Source: Flavobacteriaceae bacterium (lineage in GTDB: Bacteria > Bacteroidota > Bacteroidia > Flavobacteriales > Flavobacteriaceae). Taken from it: 35,253 nucleotides of DNA. Each line of letters opens with the position of its first letter. Position 1 is the stretch's first letter. Shown here one piece after another: positions 19,752 through 32,091 of this stretch. The translations under genes were made by a program, and so were the position numbers. A model generated the notes under the pieces. That model did not search any database. It was not told the DNA's origin and saw only the letters and a list, made by a program, of their open reading frames with translations. Location of the stretch: contig PBJR01000008.1 in NCBI GenBank assembly GCA_002721175.1, forward strand, positions 177,477-212,729, written 5' to 3'.

Positions 19752-21341
19752 TTGACAGCTTTAATTGAAGAAATAAATAGAAGACGCACTTTTGGAATTA
19801 TTTCACATCCAGACGCAGGCAAAACTACACTGACTGAAAAACTACTGCTTTTTGGAGGTGCAATACAAGAGGCAGGAGCTGTAAAAAATAATAAAATTAA
19901 AAAAGCAGCCACTAGTGATTTTATGGAAATAGAGCGCCAGCGAGGAATTTCTGTATCTACATCAGTTTTAGCTTTTGAATACCAAAGGGTTAAAATCAAT
20001 ATATTAGATACTCCTGGTCATAAGGATTTTGCTGAAGACACGTACAGAACTTTAACTGCTGTAGATAGCGTAATTTTGGTAATAGACGTTGCCAAAGGAG
20101 TTGAAGAACAAACCGAAAAACTTGTTAAAGTCTGTCGCATGCGAAAAATTCCAATTATTGTATTTATCAATAAAATGGACCGTGAAGGCAAAGAAGCTTT
20201 TGATTTAATGGATGAATTAGAACAAAAACTAAAACTTAGAATAACTCCTTTAAGTTTCCCTATTGGAATGGGCTATGAATTCAAAGGGATTTATAATTTA
20301 TGGGAAAAAAATATAAATCTTTTTACTGGGGACAAAAAAAAGGAAATTAATAATACAATCAAAATTTTTAGCTTAGATGATACAAAACTGAACAAATTGA
20401 TAGGAAATAATTCAAACAAGAAATTAAAAGAAGAAATTGAATTAGTTCATGGTATTTATGAGGAATTTGATGAAGAATTATTCTTGGAAGGTAATTTACA
20501 ACCTGTTTTTTTTGGATCTGCGCTATACAACTTTGGCATTAAAGAACTTTTAGATTGTTTTATTGAGATTGCGCCTAGTCCACTTCCAAAAACTACCGAC
20601 CGAAGATTGGTGAAACCAGACGAGGATAAATTTTCAGGCTTTGTTTTTAAAATTCATGCAAATATGGATCCGAAACATCGAGACCGATTAGCTTTTGTAA
20701 AAATAGTTTCAGGAATCTTTAAACGAAACACACCTTATTTACATGTACGTCATAATAAAAAAATAAAATTTTCTAGTCCAAATACTTTTTTTGCTGAAAA
20801 AAAAAGGATTGTAGATTTTTCATATCCTGGTGATATAGTTGGGCTTCATGATAATGGTAATTTTAAAATTGGAGACACATTAACAGAGGGCGAGAAAATT
20901 AATTACAAAGGAATTCCTAGCTTTTCTCCAGAACATTTTAGATATATTAACAATGCTGATCCAATGAAAGGTAAACAACTTCAGAAAGGAATTGATCAAT
21001 TGATGGATGAAGGAGTAGCACAATTATTTACATTGGAATTAAATGGAAGAAAAATCATTGGAACAGTCGGTGTATTACAATACGAAGTAATTCAATATAG
21101 ATTAGAGCACGAATATGGTGCAAAGTGCACCTATGAAAATTTAAATATATATAAAGCAGTCTGGATTAATATAAAAAATAGCAATAATGAAGAGTTAAAA
21201 GAATTTCTAAGACTCAAACAAAGATTTTTAGCAAAAGATAAAAATGGTAAATTAATTTTTTTAGCTGATTCTAAATTTTCACTAAAAATTGCCAAAGAAA
21301 AATTCAAATCAATAACATTTGAGCTTAGTTCAGAATTTTAA
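19752..21341 (+). CDS. prfC: Peptide chain release factor 3
   Basis: 529 aa; RRRTFGIISHPDAGKTTLTEKLLLFGGAIQEAGAVK, QRGISVSTSVLAF, DTPGHKDFAEDTYRTL; TTG start with an in-frame TAA just upstream. Confidence 0.96.
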   Translation: MTALIEEINRRRTFGIISHPDAGKTTLTEKLLLFGGAIQEAGAVKNNKIKKAATSDFMEIERQRGISVSTSVLAFEYQRVKINILDTPGHKDFAEDTYRTLTAVDSVILVIDVAKGVEEQTEKLVKVCRMRKIPIIVFINKMDREGKEAFDLMDELEQKLKLRITPLSFPIGMGYEFKGIYNLWEKNINLFTGDKKKEINNTIKIFSLDDTKLNKLIGNNSNKKLKEEIELVHGIYEEFDEELFLEGNLQPVFFGSALYNFGIKELLDCFIEIAPSPLPKTTDRRLVKPDEDKFSGFVFKIHANMDPKHRDRLAFVKIVSGIFKRNTPYLHVRHNKKIKFSSPNTFFAEKKRIVDFSYPGDIVGLHDNGNFKIGDTLTEGEKINYKGIPSFSPEHFRYINNADPMKGKQLQKGIDQLMDEGVAQLFTLELNGRKIIGTVGVLQYEVIQYRLEHEYGAKCTYENLNIYKAVWINIKNSNNEELKEFLRLKQRFLAKDKNGKLIFLADSKFSLKIAKEKFKSITFELSSEF

Positions 21342-21368
21342 TAAGTTACAATGAATTTATAATGAAAC

Positions 21369-21679
21369 TTATGCCTTGCCAGTAGGTCCAAAATTTAAAG
21401 GAATTTGTGGCTTATCAGTATCTTTAATTTCTCCATTTTTATGCTCAAAACGATTTATATTTTCAATTAATGCTTTTGAAAGTCTTTTGGCGTGGTGAGG
21501 AGCAAGAATAATTCTTGATTTTACTTTATGTTTTGGAAGACCTGGCATAATATTCACAAAATCCAGAACAAACTCAGAAACAGAGTGGTTGATGATAGCT
21601 AAATTACAATAAGAGCCATCAGCAATACTTGAATCAAGTTCAATATTTATTTTTTTTTATTATTTTCAGAATCACTCAT
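21369..21679 (-). pseudogene. DUF3467 family protein, frameshifted at a poly-A tract near the N-terminus
   Basis: Downstream frame encodes KINIELDSSIADGSYCNLAIINHSVSEFVLDFVNIMPGLPKHKVKSRIILAPHHAKRLSKALIENINRFEHKNGEIKDTDKPQIPLNFGPTGKA. The ATG at 21679 reads MSDSENNKKK* because the A run (plus-strand T run 21650-21658) is 9 rather than 10. Confidence 0.82.
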
Positions 21680-21681
21680 AT

Positions 21682-24600
21682 CTAGATATTAAACGTTTCC
21701 TTTTCTTCTTTTGCTTTCATCAAACTTTCAAGCTCTTCGCTAGAACCAACTATCATATTTTCATACTTACGAAGACCTGTACCCGCAGGAATTTTATGTC
21801 CAACAATAACGTTTTCTTTGAGGCCCTCAAGTTTATCAACTTTACCGTTAACAGCGGCTTCATTTAAAACTTTAGTAGTTTCCTGGAACGAAGCTGCCGA
21901 TATAAACGATTTTGTTTGCAACGAAGCACGAGTAATTCCCTGTAAAATTGGAGTAGCAGTAGCTGGCCTTGCATCCCTGGCTTGAACAACTTTCTTATCC
22001 TCTCGCTTAAGAATTGAATTTTCATCTCGTAATGCTCTCGCGGACACTATCTGCCCAGCTTTTAGAATTGATGAATCTCCGGAATCCTCAATGACTTTTT
22101 TCCCAAAAATTTCGTCATTATGGTCTATGAAATCAGATTTATGAACTAATTGGTTTTCTAAGAAAATAGTATCACCAGAGTCCTCTATTCTAACCTTTCG
22201 CATCATTTGGCGTACGACAACTTCGAAATGTTTGTCATTAATTTTAACACCCTGCAAACGATAAACTTCTTGAACTTCGTTAACAAGATATTGCTGTACT
22301 GCTGATGGACCTTTAATATTCAATATATCATTTGGTGTTATCGATCCGTCTGAAAGGGGCATACCGGCCTTTACGAAATCATTTTCTTGGACGAGAATTT
22401 GGTTAGAAAGTTTAACTAAATACTTTTTAATTGATCCACTTTTAGACTCTATAATAATTTCTCTATTACCACGCTTTATTTTACCAAAAGAAACGACTCC
22501 ATCAATTTCAGTTACAACTGCAGGATTTGATGGATTTCTAGCTTCGAAAAGTTCCGTAACGCGCGGTAAACCACCAGTGATATCTCCAGCTTTCGACGAT
22601 TTCCTAGGTATTTTGACTAAAATCTTACCTATTGAGATTTTTTCATTGTTTTCAACCATTAGGTGAGCTCCAACAGGAAGATTATATGATCTTATTATAC
22701 CACCTTTTGAATCTTCAATATGAAGTGTAGGAATTAACTTCTTATTTCTTGACTCAGAAATGACTTTTTCTTGAAAACCAGTCTGTTCGTCAATTTCAAC
22801 TTGGTAAGTGATACCTTGTTCAATATTCTCGTATCGAACTTTTCCAGAAAATTCTGAAATTATTACACCATTGTAAGGATCCCACTGACATACCTTAGTC
22901 CCTTTTTTAACTTTTTGACCATTTTTTACAAAAATACTAGAACCATATGGTATATTATTAGTACTTAGGACTATACCAGAGTTAGCATCTAATAACTTAA
23001 TCTCTGTAGTTCTTGAAATAACAATATTAGACTCTTGCCCATCAGAATCTTTCCCCTTAACAGTTTTTAGATCGTCAATCTCAGCTATTCCGTCGAACTT
23101 TACACTTAAATTATTTTCCTCAGAGATATTGCCAGCAATTCCGCCTACGTGGAAAGTACGTAAAGTCAATTGAGTTCCTGGCTCCCCAATCGATTGGGCA
23201 GCAACAACTCCGACAGCCTCGCCTTTTTGAACCATTTTTCCAGTAGCGAGGTTTCTTCCGTAACATTTTGAACATATCCCATATTTAGCCTCACAAGTTA
23301 GAGCTGAACGAACTTCGATTGATTCGAGTGCAGAATTGTCAATCCTTTTGGCAATTTTCTCATTGATAAGATCGCCAGCTGCAACTATGAGCTCTCCTGA
23401 AATAGGATCAAATATGTCGTTAAGCGAAGATCTACCTACAATACGCTCCTCTAGGGTTTCAACGATTTCATCATTCTTTTTCAAAGCTTCAACTGTGATA
23501 CCACGTAAAGTTCCACAATCTTCGATAGTTACAATAACGTCTTGAGAAACATCTACTAACCTCCTTGTCAAATAACCTGCATCTGCTGTTTTTAAAGCTG
23601 TGTCTGCTAGTCCCTTTCGAGCACCATGTGTTGAAATAAAATATTCCAAAATTGAGAGGCCCTCCTTAAAGTTTGAAAGAATTGGATTTTCAATGATTTC
23701 TCCACCACCTGCATTAGATTTTTTGGGCTTTGCCATCAGACCACGCATTCCTGTCAATTGTCTAATTTGTTCTTTTGATCCACGGGCACCAGAATCCAAC
23801 ATCATGTAAACTGAATTGAAACCTTGTTGGTCCTCTCTTATCCTTTTCATTGATAGTTCAGTTAATTCTGCGTTGGTAGACGTCCAAATATCAATGACTT
23901 GATTATATCTTTCGTTATTTGTTATTAACCCCATATTATAATTAGCCATTATACCATCGACTTGCTTGTTCGCTGAGTTAATCATAGAATGTTTTTCCTC
24001 TGGAATAATTATATCACCCAAGCTAAATGATAAACCTCCTTTAAAAGCGAAGTTGTAACCTAGAGACTTAATTTCATCTAAAAAAGCTGCTGTTTCAGGA
24101 ACTGATGTGACTTTTAAAATTTTATGTATAATATCTCGTAGTGATTTTTTTGTCAAAACTTCATTTATGAAACCTGCTGAAGTAGGCACTTTTTCATTAA
24201 AAAGAACTCGGCCTACAGTTGTTTCAACTATTTTGGTACTAGATTTATTGTCTTTATCAAAACCATCGATCCTAACAAAAATTTGTGCATTGAGATCAAC
24301 GCGTTTTTCATTATATGCAATTATTACCTCTTCTGGAGAATAAAACTTTAAGCCTTCACCCAAAACTTTATTTCCAGCAGAAGATTTTCTTAATTTTGTC
24401 ATATAATACAAACCTAAAACCATATCCTGTGAAGGGACAGTAACAGGCGAACCATTAGCTGGATTTAAGATATTATGAGAAGCTAGCATTAAAAGTTGAG
24501 CTTCTAGAATTGCTTCTGGACCTAAAGGCAAATGAACGGCCATTTGGTCACCATCAAAATCTGCATTAAAAGCTGTACATACTAATGGATGAAGTTGGAT

Positions 24601-25989
24601 TGCCTTTCCTTCTATTAATTTAGGCTGAAAGGCTTGTATTCCAAGTCTGTGCAAAGTAGGTGCGCGATTTAATAGTACTGGATGGCCCTTCAAAACATTT
24701 TCTAATATATCCCAAACTACAGGCTCCTTGTTATCTATAATTTTTTTAGCAGATTTAACTGTTTTTACTATTCCCCTTTCAATCAATTTTCTAACAATGA
24801 AAGGTTTGTATAATTCTGCTGCCATATTTTTTGGTAGACCACATTCAAATAACTTGAGTTCTGGACCAACTACAATAACAGAACGAGCAGAGTAATCTAC
24901 TCTTTTTCCAAGAAGATTCTGACGAAACCTACCTTGCTTCCCTTTTAAGGAGTCTGATAAAGATTTAAGAGGTCGATTTGAATCAGTTTTGACAGCCGAA
25001 GATTTTCTTGTATTATCAAATAAAGAGTCAACAGATTCTTGTAACATTCTCTTTTCGTTTCTTAAAATTACTTCAGGCGCTTTTATTTCAACCAAACGCT
25101 TTAATCGATTGTTTCTTATGATTACTCTGCGGTATAGGTCATTCAGGTCAGATGTTGCAAAACGCCCACCATCTAGAGGAACTAATGGTCTTAGCTCTGG
25201 TGGAATCACTGGAATAGCTTTCATGATCATCCACTCAGGTCGATTTTCTCTGTTTTGATTACCATCTCGCAGAGCTTCGACAACCTGTAATCTTTTTAAT
25301 GCCTCTGTCTTTCTCTGTTTAGATGTTTCAGTATTTGCTTTGTGGCGTAACTCAAACGATAATTCCTCTAAATCAATTCTAGAAAGTAGTTCTATAAGAC
25401 ATTCAGCTCCCATCTTTGCTATAAATTTGTCTGGGTCAGAGTCATCCAAATATTGATTTTCCTGAGGTAGACCTTCACAAATATTTAAATATTCTTCCTC
25501 TGTCAAAAAATCCATTTTATTTAAAGCTTGGCCTTCTGAATTAATGGCAACACCAGCTTGAATTACAACATAACGCTCGTAATAAATAATCATGTCTAAT
25601 TTCTTTGAAGGGAGTCCAAGAAGATATCCGATCTTGTTAGGAAGAGACCTAAAATACCAAATATGAGCAACAGGAACAACTAAACTGATATGGCCAACTC
25701 TCTCTCGCCTTACCTTTTTTTCCGTAACCTCAACCCCACAACGATCACAAATAATTCCTTTGTATCTGATACGCTTATATTTGCCACAAGCACACTCATA
25801 ATCTTTTACCGGTCCAAAAATTCGCTCACAAAAAAGTCCATCTCTTTCTGGCTTGTGAGTTCTATAATTAATTGTTTCTGGCTTGAGAACTTCTCCTCTT
25901 GAGCCACCTAATATTGATTCAGGAGAGGCTAAACCAATAGTTATTTTATTAAATTTTTTTTGTGTTGTAGTATTTTGATTTCTAATCAT
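21682..25989 (-). CDS. rpoC: DNA-directed RNA polymerase subunit beta'
   Basis: 1435 aa; [15 protein letters not shown], zinc-binding [41 protein letters not shown]. Confidence 0.99.
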   Translation of the reverse strand: MIRNQNTTTQKKFNKITIGLASPESILGGSRGEVLKPETINYRTHKPERDGLFCERIFGPVKDYECACGKYKRIRYKGIICDRCGVEVTEKKVRRERVGHISLVVPVAHIWYFRSLPNKIGYLLGLPSKKLDMIIYYERYVVIQAGVAINSEGQALNKMDFLTEEEYLNICEGLPQENQYLDDSDPDKFIAKMGAECLIELLSRIDLEELSFELRHKANTETSKQRKTEALKRLQVVEALRDGNQNRENRPEWMIMKAIPVIPPELRPLVPLDGGRFATSDLNDLYRRVIIRNNRLKRLVEIKAPEVILRNEKRMLQESVDSLFDNTRKSSAVKTDSNRPLKSLSDSLKGKQGRFRQNLLGKRVDYSARSVIVVGPELKLFECGLPKNMAAELYKPFIVRKLIERGIVKTVKSAKKIIDNKEPVVWDILENVLKGHPVLLNRAPTLHRLGIQAFQPKLIEGKAIQLHPLVCTAFNADFDGDQMAVHLPLGPEAILEAQLLMLASHNILNPANGSPVTVPSQDMVLGLYYMTKLRKSSAGNKVLGEGLKFYSPEEVIIAYNEKRVDLNAQIFVRIDGFDKDNKSSTKIVETTVGRVLFNEKVPTSAGFINEVLTKKSLRDIIHKILKVTSVPETAAFLDEIKSLGYNFAFKGGLSFSLGDIIIPEEKHSMINSANKQVDGIMANYNMGLITNNERYNQVIDIWTSTNAELTELSMKRIREDQQGFNSVYMMLDSGARGSKEQIRQLTGMRGLMAKPKKSNAGGGEIIENPILSNFKEGLSILEYFISTHGARKGLADTALKTADAGYLTRRLVDVSQDVIVTIEDCGTLRGITVEALKKNDEIVETLEERIVGRSSLNDIFDPISGELIVAAGDLINEKIAKRIDNSALESIEVRSALTCEAKYGICSKCYGRNLATGKMVQKGEAVGVVAAQSIGEPGTQLTLRTFHVGGIAGNISEENNLSVKFDGIAEIDDLKTVKGKDSDGQESNIVISRTTEIKLLDANSGIVLSTNNIPYGSSIFVKNGQKVKKGTKVCQWDPYNGVIISEFSGKVRYENIEQGITYQVEIDEQTGFQEKVISESRNKKLIPTLHIEDSKGGIIRSYNLPVGAHLMVENNEKISIGKILVKIPRKSSKAGDITGGLPRVTELFEARNPSNPAVVTEIDGVVSFGKIKRGNREIIIESKSGSIKKYLVKLSNQILVQENDFVKAGMPLSDGSITPNDILNIKGPSAVQQYLVNEVQEVYRLQGVKINDKHFEVVVRQMMRKVRIEDSGDTIFLENQLVHKSDFIDHNDEIFGKKVIEDSGDSSILKAGQIVSARALRDENSILKREDKKVVQARDARPATATPILQGITRASLQTKSFISAASFQETTKVLNEAAVNGKVDKLEGLKENVIVGHKIPAGTGLRKYENMIVGSSEELESLMKAKEEKETFNI

Positions 25990-26009
25990 TTTTTTAATGT
26001 ATATTAAAA

Positions 26010-29000
26010 TTATTCTTCTAATCGGATATCTAGTCCAAGTCCTTTTAACTCATGCATTAATACGTTAAATGACTCTGGCAAACCAGGTTCGGGCATTGGC
26101 TCACCTTTGACGATAGACTCATACGTTTTAGCTCTTCCAACAACATCGTCTGACTTTACTGTTAAAATTTCACGAAGTGTGCTAGAAGCACCATATGCTT
26201 CGAGTGCCCAAACTTCCATTTCACCAAAACGTTGCCCTCCAAATTGAGCTTTACCACCCAAAGGCTGCTGGGTTATTAGAGAATATGGCCCAATTGAACG
26301 TGCGTGCATTTTATCATCAACCATGTGTCCTAACTTTAGCATATAAATCACACCAACAGTTGCAGGTTGATCAAATCTATCACCAGTACCACCGTCATAT
26401 AAATATGTATGTCCAAATTTAGGGATTCCAGCTTCATCTGTATATTGATTAATTTGTTCAAGAGTAGCTCCATCAAAAATTGGAGTAGCAAAAGTGCGAC
26501 TCAAGTTTTTTCCGGCCCAACCCAAAACCGTTTCATAAATTTGACCAATATTCATTCTTGACGGCACTCCAAGAGGGTTTAGTACTATATCAACAGGTGT
26601 CCCGTCTTCTAAAAAAGGCATATCCTCTTGGCGAACTATTCTAGCAACAATCCCTTTGTTCCCATGGCGTCCAGCCATTTTGTCTCCAACTTTTAATTTT
26701 CGTTTTTTCGCAATATATACCTTTGCTAACTTTATTATTCCGGCTGGTAGCTCATCACCAACTGAAATTGTAAACTTTTCACGCCTCAAGGAACCTTGTA
26801 AATCATTTTCCTTGATTTTATAATTATGAATAAGTTCTTTGACCAATTTATTGATCTTATCATCAGTAGTCCATTTACCAGAGACAAGATGTGCATAATC
26901 ATCGACAGCATTGAGCATTTTGAGTGTATATTTTTTCCCCTTAGGAAAAACTTCTTCACCAAGATCGTTAAAAATACCCTGGGCAGTTTTTCCACTAACT
27001 ATTGAAAAAAGTTTATCAACTAAAACTGACTTTAATTCCTCGAACCTCACATCATATATCTCTTCTAATTTAATTATATCTTCTTTGTCCTGTGCTCGTT
27101 TTCTCTTGTCCTTAATTGCCCTTGAGAAAAGTTTTTTATTAATAACCACTCCGTGTAAGGAAGGAGAAGCTTTCAGAGAAGCATCTTTAACATCACCTGC
27201 TTTGTCACCAAAAATAGCTCTAAGAAGCTTTTCTTCTGGCGTTGGGTCACTTTCCCCTTTAGGTGTAATCTTACCTATCAATATATCTCCAGGTTTAATT
27301 TCGGCACCCACGCGTATCATTCCATTCTCGTCTAGGTCTTTCGTAGCTTCTTCAGAAACATTAGGAATATCATTTGTTAATTCCTCATTACCAAGCTTAG
27401 TATCTCTAACTTCAAGAGAGTACTCATCTATGTGAATAGATGTGAAAACATCATCTCTTACAACCTTTTCAGATATTACTATAGCATCTTCAAAATTATA
27501 TCCTTTCCACGGCATGAAAGCTACTTTCATATTTCTTCCAAGGGCAAGTTCACCATTTTGAGTTGCATAGCCTTCGCAAAGAACCTGGCCCTTAGAAACT
27601 TTATCTCCTTTATTTACAATAGCTTTTAAATTAACAGATGTGCCTTGATTTGTCTTTTTGAACTTTGTCAAATTATATGTTGCAGTATCAGAATCAAAGC
27701 TCACCAATTCTTGGTCTTTAGTTCTAGTATATCTAATTATAATTTTGTCAGCATCTACATATTCAACAACTCCATCACCAGCGGAATTTACTAAAACTCT
27801 TGAATCAGAAGCAACTTGCCTTTCTAAGCCTGTACCAACAATTGGCGTTTCAGGCCGCAGTAATGGAACAGCTTGCCGCATCATATTAGAGCCCATCAAA
27901 GCACGATTGGCATCATCATGCTCCAAAAAAGGGATTAATGATGCAGAAATAGAAGATATTTGATTTGGCGCGACATCAGTGAAATGGACTTGTGATGGTT
28001 CTACTACAGGGAAGTCCCCTTCTTGGCGAGCAATTACTTTATCAGCGATTATTTTACCATTTTTGTCCACTGATATGCTTGCTTGGGCTATTAATTTATC
28101 TTCTTCTTCCTCAGCTGTTAAATAAATAGGCGATCCCTTAATGTCAACAGTTGAATTGTTGACTCTTCTATAAGGAGTTTCAATAAATCCCATCGAATTG
28201 ACCTTGGCGTAGACAGAAAGTGAAGATATTAGACCGATGTTAGGTCCCTCAGGCGTTTCAATGGGGCAAAGTCTTCCATAATGAGTATAGTGTACATCAC
28301 GAACTTCAAATCCAGCACGTTCCCTTGAAAGGCCACCAGGTCCCAAAGCAGAAAGCCTGCGTTTATGAGTTATTTCTGCAAGTGGATTAGTTTGGTCCAT
28401 AAATTGGGATAACTGATTAGTTCCAAAAAAAGTATTTATTACTGAAGACAGTGTTTTAGCATTGATCAAATCAATTGGAGTAAATACTTCATTGTCACGA
28501 ACATTCATTCGCTCGCGAATAGTACGTGCCATTCGTGCAAGTCCAATACCAAACTGTGTGGATAACTGCTCTCCCACTGTGCGAACACGTCTGTTTGACA
28601 GGTGATCAATATCGTCAATCTCAGCTTTAGAATTAATTAATTCAATCAAATACTTAATAATGGTTATAATATCTTCTTTTGTCAGAATTAACTTGTCCAT
28701 ACCGATGTTAAGGTTGAGTTTCTTGTTCATTCTATATCTCCCAACTTCACCGAGATTGTAGCGCTGGTCGCTAAAAAATAGTTTATCAATTATTCCCCTT
28801 GCTGTTTCTTCGTCGGGCGGTTCAGCATTTCTAAGTTGTCTGTAAATGTGCTCAACTGCCTCTTTTTCCGAATTGGTAGGGTCTTTTTGAAGAGTGTTAT
28901 GAATTATTGCATAGTCTCCTTGCTTGGAACTTTCTTTATGAAGAAGGATTGTTTTTGTTCCAGTTTCAAGTATTTCACTTATATTATCCTTATCAATTAT

Positions 29001-29822
29001 AGTATCCCTATCTAAAACAATTTCATTTCTTTCAATTGAAACTACTTCGCCAGTGTCCTCATCAACAAAATCTTCATGCCAAGTATTTAAAACTCGAGCA
29101 GCTAACTTTCTACCCATGACCTTTTTGAGACCAGATTTTGAAACCTTAATTTCTTCTGCTAAATCAAAAATCTCTAGTATATCTTTATCTCTCTCAAAAC
29201 CAATCGCTCTGAAAAGTGTTGTAACTGGTAGCTTTTTCTTTCTGTCAATGTAGGCATACATCACACTATTGATGTCAGTTGCAAATTCTATCCAAGAACC
29301 TTTAAATGGTATAACTCTTGCAGAATATAGTTTAGTACCGTTAGCATGAAAAGATTGACCAAAAAATACCCCTGGTGAACGATGTAGTTGAGAGACCACA
29401 ACACGTTCAGCTCCATTAATGCAAAAAGTACCACTCGGAGTCATGTAGGGTATAGTACCTAAATAAACATCTTGTACGATTGTTTCAAAATCTTCGTGTT
29501 CAGGATCTGTACAATACAACTTTAAACGAGCCTTCAGAGGAACAGAATAAGTCAAACCTCTTTCGATACATTCTCCAATATTATATCTTGGGGGATCGAC
29601 AAAATAATCTAAAAACTCAAGAATAAATTGATTTCGGGTATCAGTTATTGGAAAATTTTCTTTGAAAGTGTTAAATAAACCTTCATTGGATCTCTCATCC
29701 GATTTGGTTTCTAACTGGAAAAAATCCTGGAAGGATTTAATTTGAATGTCAAGAAAATCAGGATAATCAGTTTTGTTAACAATAGATGAAAAATTTAATC
29801 TTTCAGTTTTATTTACTAGCAT
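26010..29822 (-). CDS. rpoB: DNA-directed RNA polymerase subunit beta
   Basis: 1270 aa; [68 protein letters not shown]. Confidence 0.99.
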   Translation of the reverse strand: MLVNKTERLNFSSIVNKTDYPDFLDIQIKSFQDFFQLETKSDERSNEGLFNTFKENFPITDTRNQFILEFLDYFVDPPRYNIGECIERGLTYSVPLKARLKLYCTDPEHEDFETIVQDVYLGTIPYMTPSGTFCINGAERVVVSQLHRSPGVFFGQSFHANGTKLYSARVIPFKGSWIEFATDINSVMYAYIDRKKKLPVTTLFRAIGFERDKDILEIFDLAEEIKVSKSGLKKVMGRKLAARVLNTWHEDFVDEDTGEVVSIERNEIVLDRDTIIDKDNISEILETGTKTILLHKESSKQGDYAIIHNTLQKDPTNSEKEAVEHIYRQLRNAEPPDEETARGIIDKLFFSDQRYNLGEVGRYRMNKKLNLNIGMDKLILTKEDIITIIKYLIELINSKAEIDDIDHLSNRRVRTVGEQLSTQFGIGLARMARTIRERMNVRDNEVFTPIDLINAKTLSSVINTFFGTNQLSQFMDQTNPLAEITHKRRLSALGPGGLSRERAGFEVRDVHYTHYGRLCPIETPEGPNIGLISSLSVYAKVNSMGFIETPYRRVNNSTVDIKGSPIYLTAEEEEDKLIAQASISVDKNGKIIADKVIARQEGDFPVVEPSQVHFTDVAPNQISSISASLIPFLEHDDANRALMGSNMMRQAVPLLRPETPIVGTGLERQVASDSRVLVNSAGDGVVEYVDADKIIIRYTRTKDQELVSFDSDTATYNLTKFKKTNQGTSVNLKAIVNKGDKVSKGQVLCEGYATQNGELALGRNMKVAFMPWKGYNFEDAIVISEKVVRDDVFTSIHIDEYSLEVRDTKLGNEELTNDIPNVSEEATKDLDENGMIRVGAEIKPGDILIGKITPKGESDPTPEEKLLRAIFGDKAGDVKDASLKASPSLHGVVINKKLFSRAIKDKRKRAQDKEDIIKLEEIYDVRFEELKSVLVDKLFSIVSGKTAQGIFNDLGEEVFPKGKKYTLKMLNAVDDYAHLVSGKWTTDDKINKLVKELIHNYKIKENDLQGSLRREKFTISVGDELPAGIIKLAKVYIAKKRKLKVGDKMAGRHGNKGIVARIVRQEDMPFLEDGTPVDIVLNPLGVPSRMNIGQIYETVLGWAGKNLSRTFATPIFDGATLEQINQYTDEAGIPKFGHTYLYDGGTGDRFDQPATVGVIYMLKLGHMVDDKMHARSIGPYSLITQQPLGGKAQFGGQRFGEMEVWALEAYGASSTLREILTVKSDDVVGRAKTYESIVKGEPMPEPGLPESFNVLMHELKGLGLDIRLEE

Positions 29823-29876
29823 ATAATGATGGAATTATGTTATTAATGTTTTTATAATTAAGTATCGTTATTAGAT

Positions 29877-29919
29877 AACCTGGTTTAGGTTTATGAACAC
29901 ATGCCCTATAACCTAAACC
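29877..29919 (-). promoter_or_regulatory. Candidate structured RNA element in the rplL-rpoB intergenic region
   Basis: Perfect 10-bp inverted repeat GGTTTAGGTT (29882-29891) / AACCTAAACC (29910-29919) plus an alternative AACCT (29877-29881) / AGGTT (29887-29891) pairing. Confidence 0.5.
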
Positions 29920-29939
29920 TTGGCTCAATAAACACCTAA

Positions 29940-30320
29940 CTATTTTAGTTCTACTTCAGCTCCAGCTTCCTCTAAAGACTTTTTCAAACCTTCAGCTTCG
30001 TCCTTAGAAACACCCTCTTTGATGGCACTTGGTGCTTCATCAACAAGACCTTTAGCGTCTTTCAGTCCAAGCCCTGTAAGCTCTTTCACAAGCTTAACAA
30101 CAGCAAGTTTTGATGCACCAGCAGCTTTGAGTATTACATCAAATTCTGATTTTTCTTCACCTGCTTCGGCGGGACTACCTGTAGCTCCCCCTCCAGCTAC
30201 GGAGACTGCAGTTGCAGCTGGTTCTATTCCATATTCATCTTTCAAAATTGTAGCTAACTCATTAACTTCTTTAACTGTTAAGTTAACTAACTGTTCCGCG
30301 AAATCTTTTAAATCTGCCAT
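29940..30320 (-). CDS. rplL: 50S ribosomal protein L7/L12
   Basis: 126 aa; [68 protein letters not shown]. Confidence 0.98.
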   Translation of the reverse strand: MADLKDFAEQLVNLTVKEVNELATILKDEYGIEPAATAVSVAGGGATGSPAEAGEEKSEFDVILKAAGASKLAVVKLVKELTGLGLKDAKGLVDEAPSAIKEGVSKDEAEGLKKSLEEAGAEVELK

Positions 30321-30351
30321 TTTTCTATTGTTTTATTTGTTTGATTGTTGT

Positions 30352-30873
30352 TTAATTATTTTTTTTTGATAATGTTTTAATAATTCCTGAAATCTTTCCA
30401 CCGCCCGACTTGAGGGCAGAAATTAAGTTTTTTGCTGGTGATTGAAGCAGAGTAACTACTTCTCCAATAAGTTCTTCTCTTGATTTAATGTCTACTAAAA
30501 TATTAAGCTGCTCGTCACCTATATATATATCTTCTTCAATAAAAGCTCCTTTTAAAAATGGTTTTTCAGATTTTTTACGAAAGGTTTTTATGACTTTTGC
30601 AGGTGCATTTCCAACATCGGAGTACATTACTGACGTGTTACCGTTCAGGACTGAAGTCAGCTCACCAAAGTCTCTTTTTGAAGCCTGCATAGCTTTTTCT
30701 AGAAATGAGTTTTTTGTGACTGAGAGTTTAATATTAGCCTTGTAACAAGCGCGCCTTAAATCAGACGTCATTCCAGCATCCAAGCCTGAAATATCGGTTA
30801 AATAAAAATTTGTAGCTTCAGCCAATTGAATGGTTAAATCTTTAATGTGTTCAGATTTTTCTTGTTTTGTCAT
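30352..30873 (-). CDS. rplJ: 50S ribosomal protein L10
   Basis: 173 aa; L10-like LTIQLAEATNFYLTDISGLDAGMTSDLRRACYKANIKLSVTKNSFLEKA. Confidence 0.96.
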   Translation of the reverse strand: MTKQEKSEHIKDLTIQLAEATNFYLTDISGLDAGMTSDLRRACYKANIKLSVTKNSFLEKAMQASKRDFGELTSVLNGNTSVMYSDVGNAPAKVIKTFRKKSEKPFLKGAFIEEDIYIGDEQLNILVDIKSREELIGEVVTLLQSPAKNLISALKSGGGKISGIIKTLSKKNN

Positions 30874-30883
30874 AATTAGTGAT

Positions 30884-31579
30884 CTAATTAATTAATGATT
30901 TTGAATCAACTGCTATGCTTGGACTCATGGTACTTGAAATAAAAATACTTTTTAGATAGACTCCCTTTGCAGATGTTGGTTTAAGCTTAATTAGAGTTGA
31001 AAGTATCTCCCTAGCATTTCCCTCAATTTTATCAGGTGCGAAGGAAACTTTACCAATAGCAGCATGCACAATTCCCTCTTTATCAACCTTGAAATCAATC
31101 TTCCCAGACTTAACTTCACTAACAGCCTTTGCAATATCCATTGTAACAGTTCCTGTCTTTGGATTAGGCATCAACCCCCTTGGGCCAAGAATCTTTCCAA
31201 GTGGACCTAGTTTACCCATCACACTTGGCATAGTGACAATTACATCGATATCAGTCCACCCAGATTTGATTTTATCAATATATTCATTAAGCCCAAAAAA
31301 ATCTGCCCCTGCATCTTTAGCTTCTTGTTCCTTTTCAGGTGTAACTAAAGCAAGAACTTTCACATCTTTTCCAGTACCATGAGGTAGAGAAACTACTCCT
31401 CTAACCATTTGATTAGATTTTTTAGGATCTACTCCTAAACGAACAGCAATATCAACTGAAGCATCGAAATTCGAGTATGAAATCTTCTTAACTAGCTGAG
31501 ATGCCTCAGAAAGTGAATAAAATTTATTAGAATCTATTTTTAGCGATGCCTCTTTATATTTTTTTGTCAACTTTCCCAT
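30884..31579 (-). CDS. rplA: 50S ribosomal protein L1
   Basis: 231 aa; [23 protein letters not shown]. Confidence 0.98.
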   Translation of the reverse strand: MGKLTKKYKEASLKIDSNKFYSLSEASQLVKKISYSNFDASVDIAVRLGVDPKKSNQMVRGVVSLPHGTGKDVKVLALVTPEKEQEAKDAGADFFGLNEYIDKIKSGWTDIDVIVTMPSVMGKLGPLGKILGPRGLMPNPKTGTVTMDIAKAVSEVKSGKIDFKVDKEGIVHAAIGKVSFAPDKIEGNAREILSTLIKLKPTSAKGVYLKSIFISSTMSPSIAVDSKSLIN

Positions 31580-31588
31580 ATGATATAT

Positions 31589-32029
31589 TTATTTAGGTGA
31601 TTCGCCACCCTTTATCGTTATACCCATAGATCTTGCAGTTCCAGCAACCATTTTCATAGCAGAGTTTAGAGTAAATGCATTTAAATCTACCATTTTGTCC
31701 TCAGCTATAGTTTTGATCTGATCCCAAGTAACCTTTGCGACTTTCTTTACGTGAGGTTCGCCAGAACCTTTTTTTATCTTAGCTATCTCGAGCAATTGTA
31801 CTGCGGCAGGAGGAGTTTTGATTGCAAATTCAAAGGATTTGTCTTTGAAAACAGAAATTACAACTGGAAGAACTTTCCCTTGCTTGTCCTGAGTCCTAGC
31901 GTTGAATTGTTTACAGAACTCCATAATGTTGACGCCAGCCGCTCCTAAAGCAGGTCCTACTGGTGGAGAAGGATTGGCTGCACCACCCCTAACTTGAAGT
32001 TTAACTACCTTATCTAATTCTTTTGCCAT
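31589..32029 (-). CDS. rplK: 50S ribosomal protein L11
   Basis: 146 aa; [38 protein letters not shown]. Confidence 0.98.
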   Translation of the reverse strand: MAKELDKVVKLQVRGGAANPSPPVGPALGAAGVNIMEFCKQFNARTQDKQGKVLPVVISVFKDKSFEFAIKTPPAAVQLLEIAKIKKGSGEPHVKKVAKVTWDQIKTIAEDKMVDLNAFTLNSAMKMVAGTARSMGITIKGGESPK

Positions 32030-32091
32030 TTATCTGCGTGTTTTTTTTATAAAATTCGAAATAGGGGTTCAGTAATTTTCTTATATTAAAT

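Noticed and set aside
26911-27435. 174-aa plus-strand ORF antisense to rpoB
   Set aside because: Shadow ORF lying wholly inside the conserved rpoB coding region; composition is a by-product of the sense codons with no recognisable domain.
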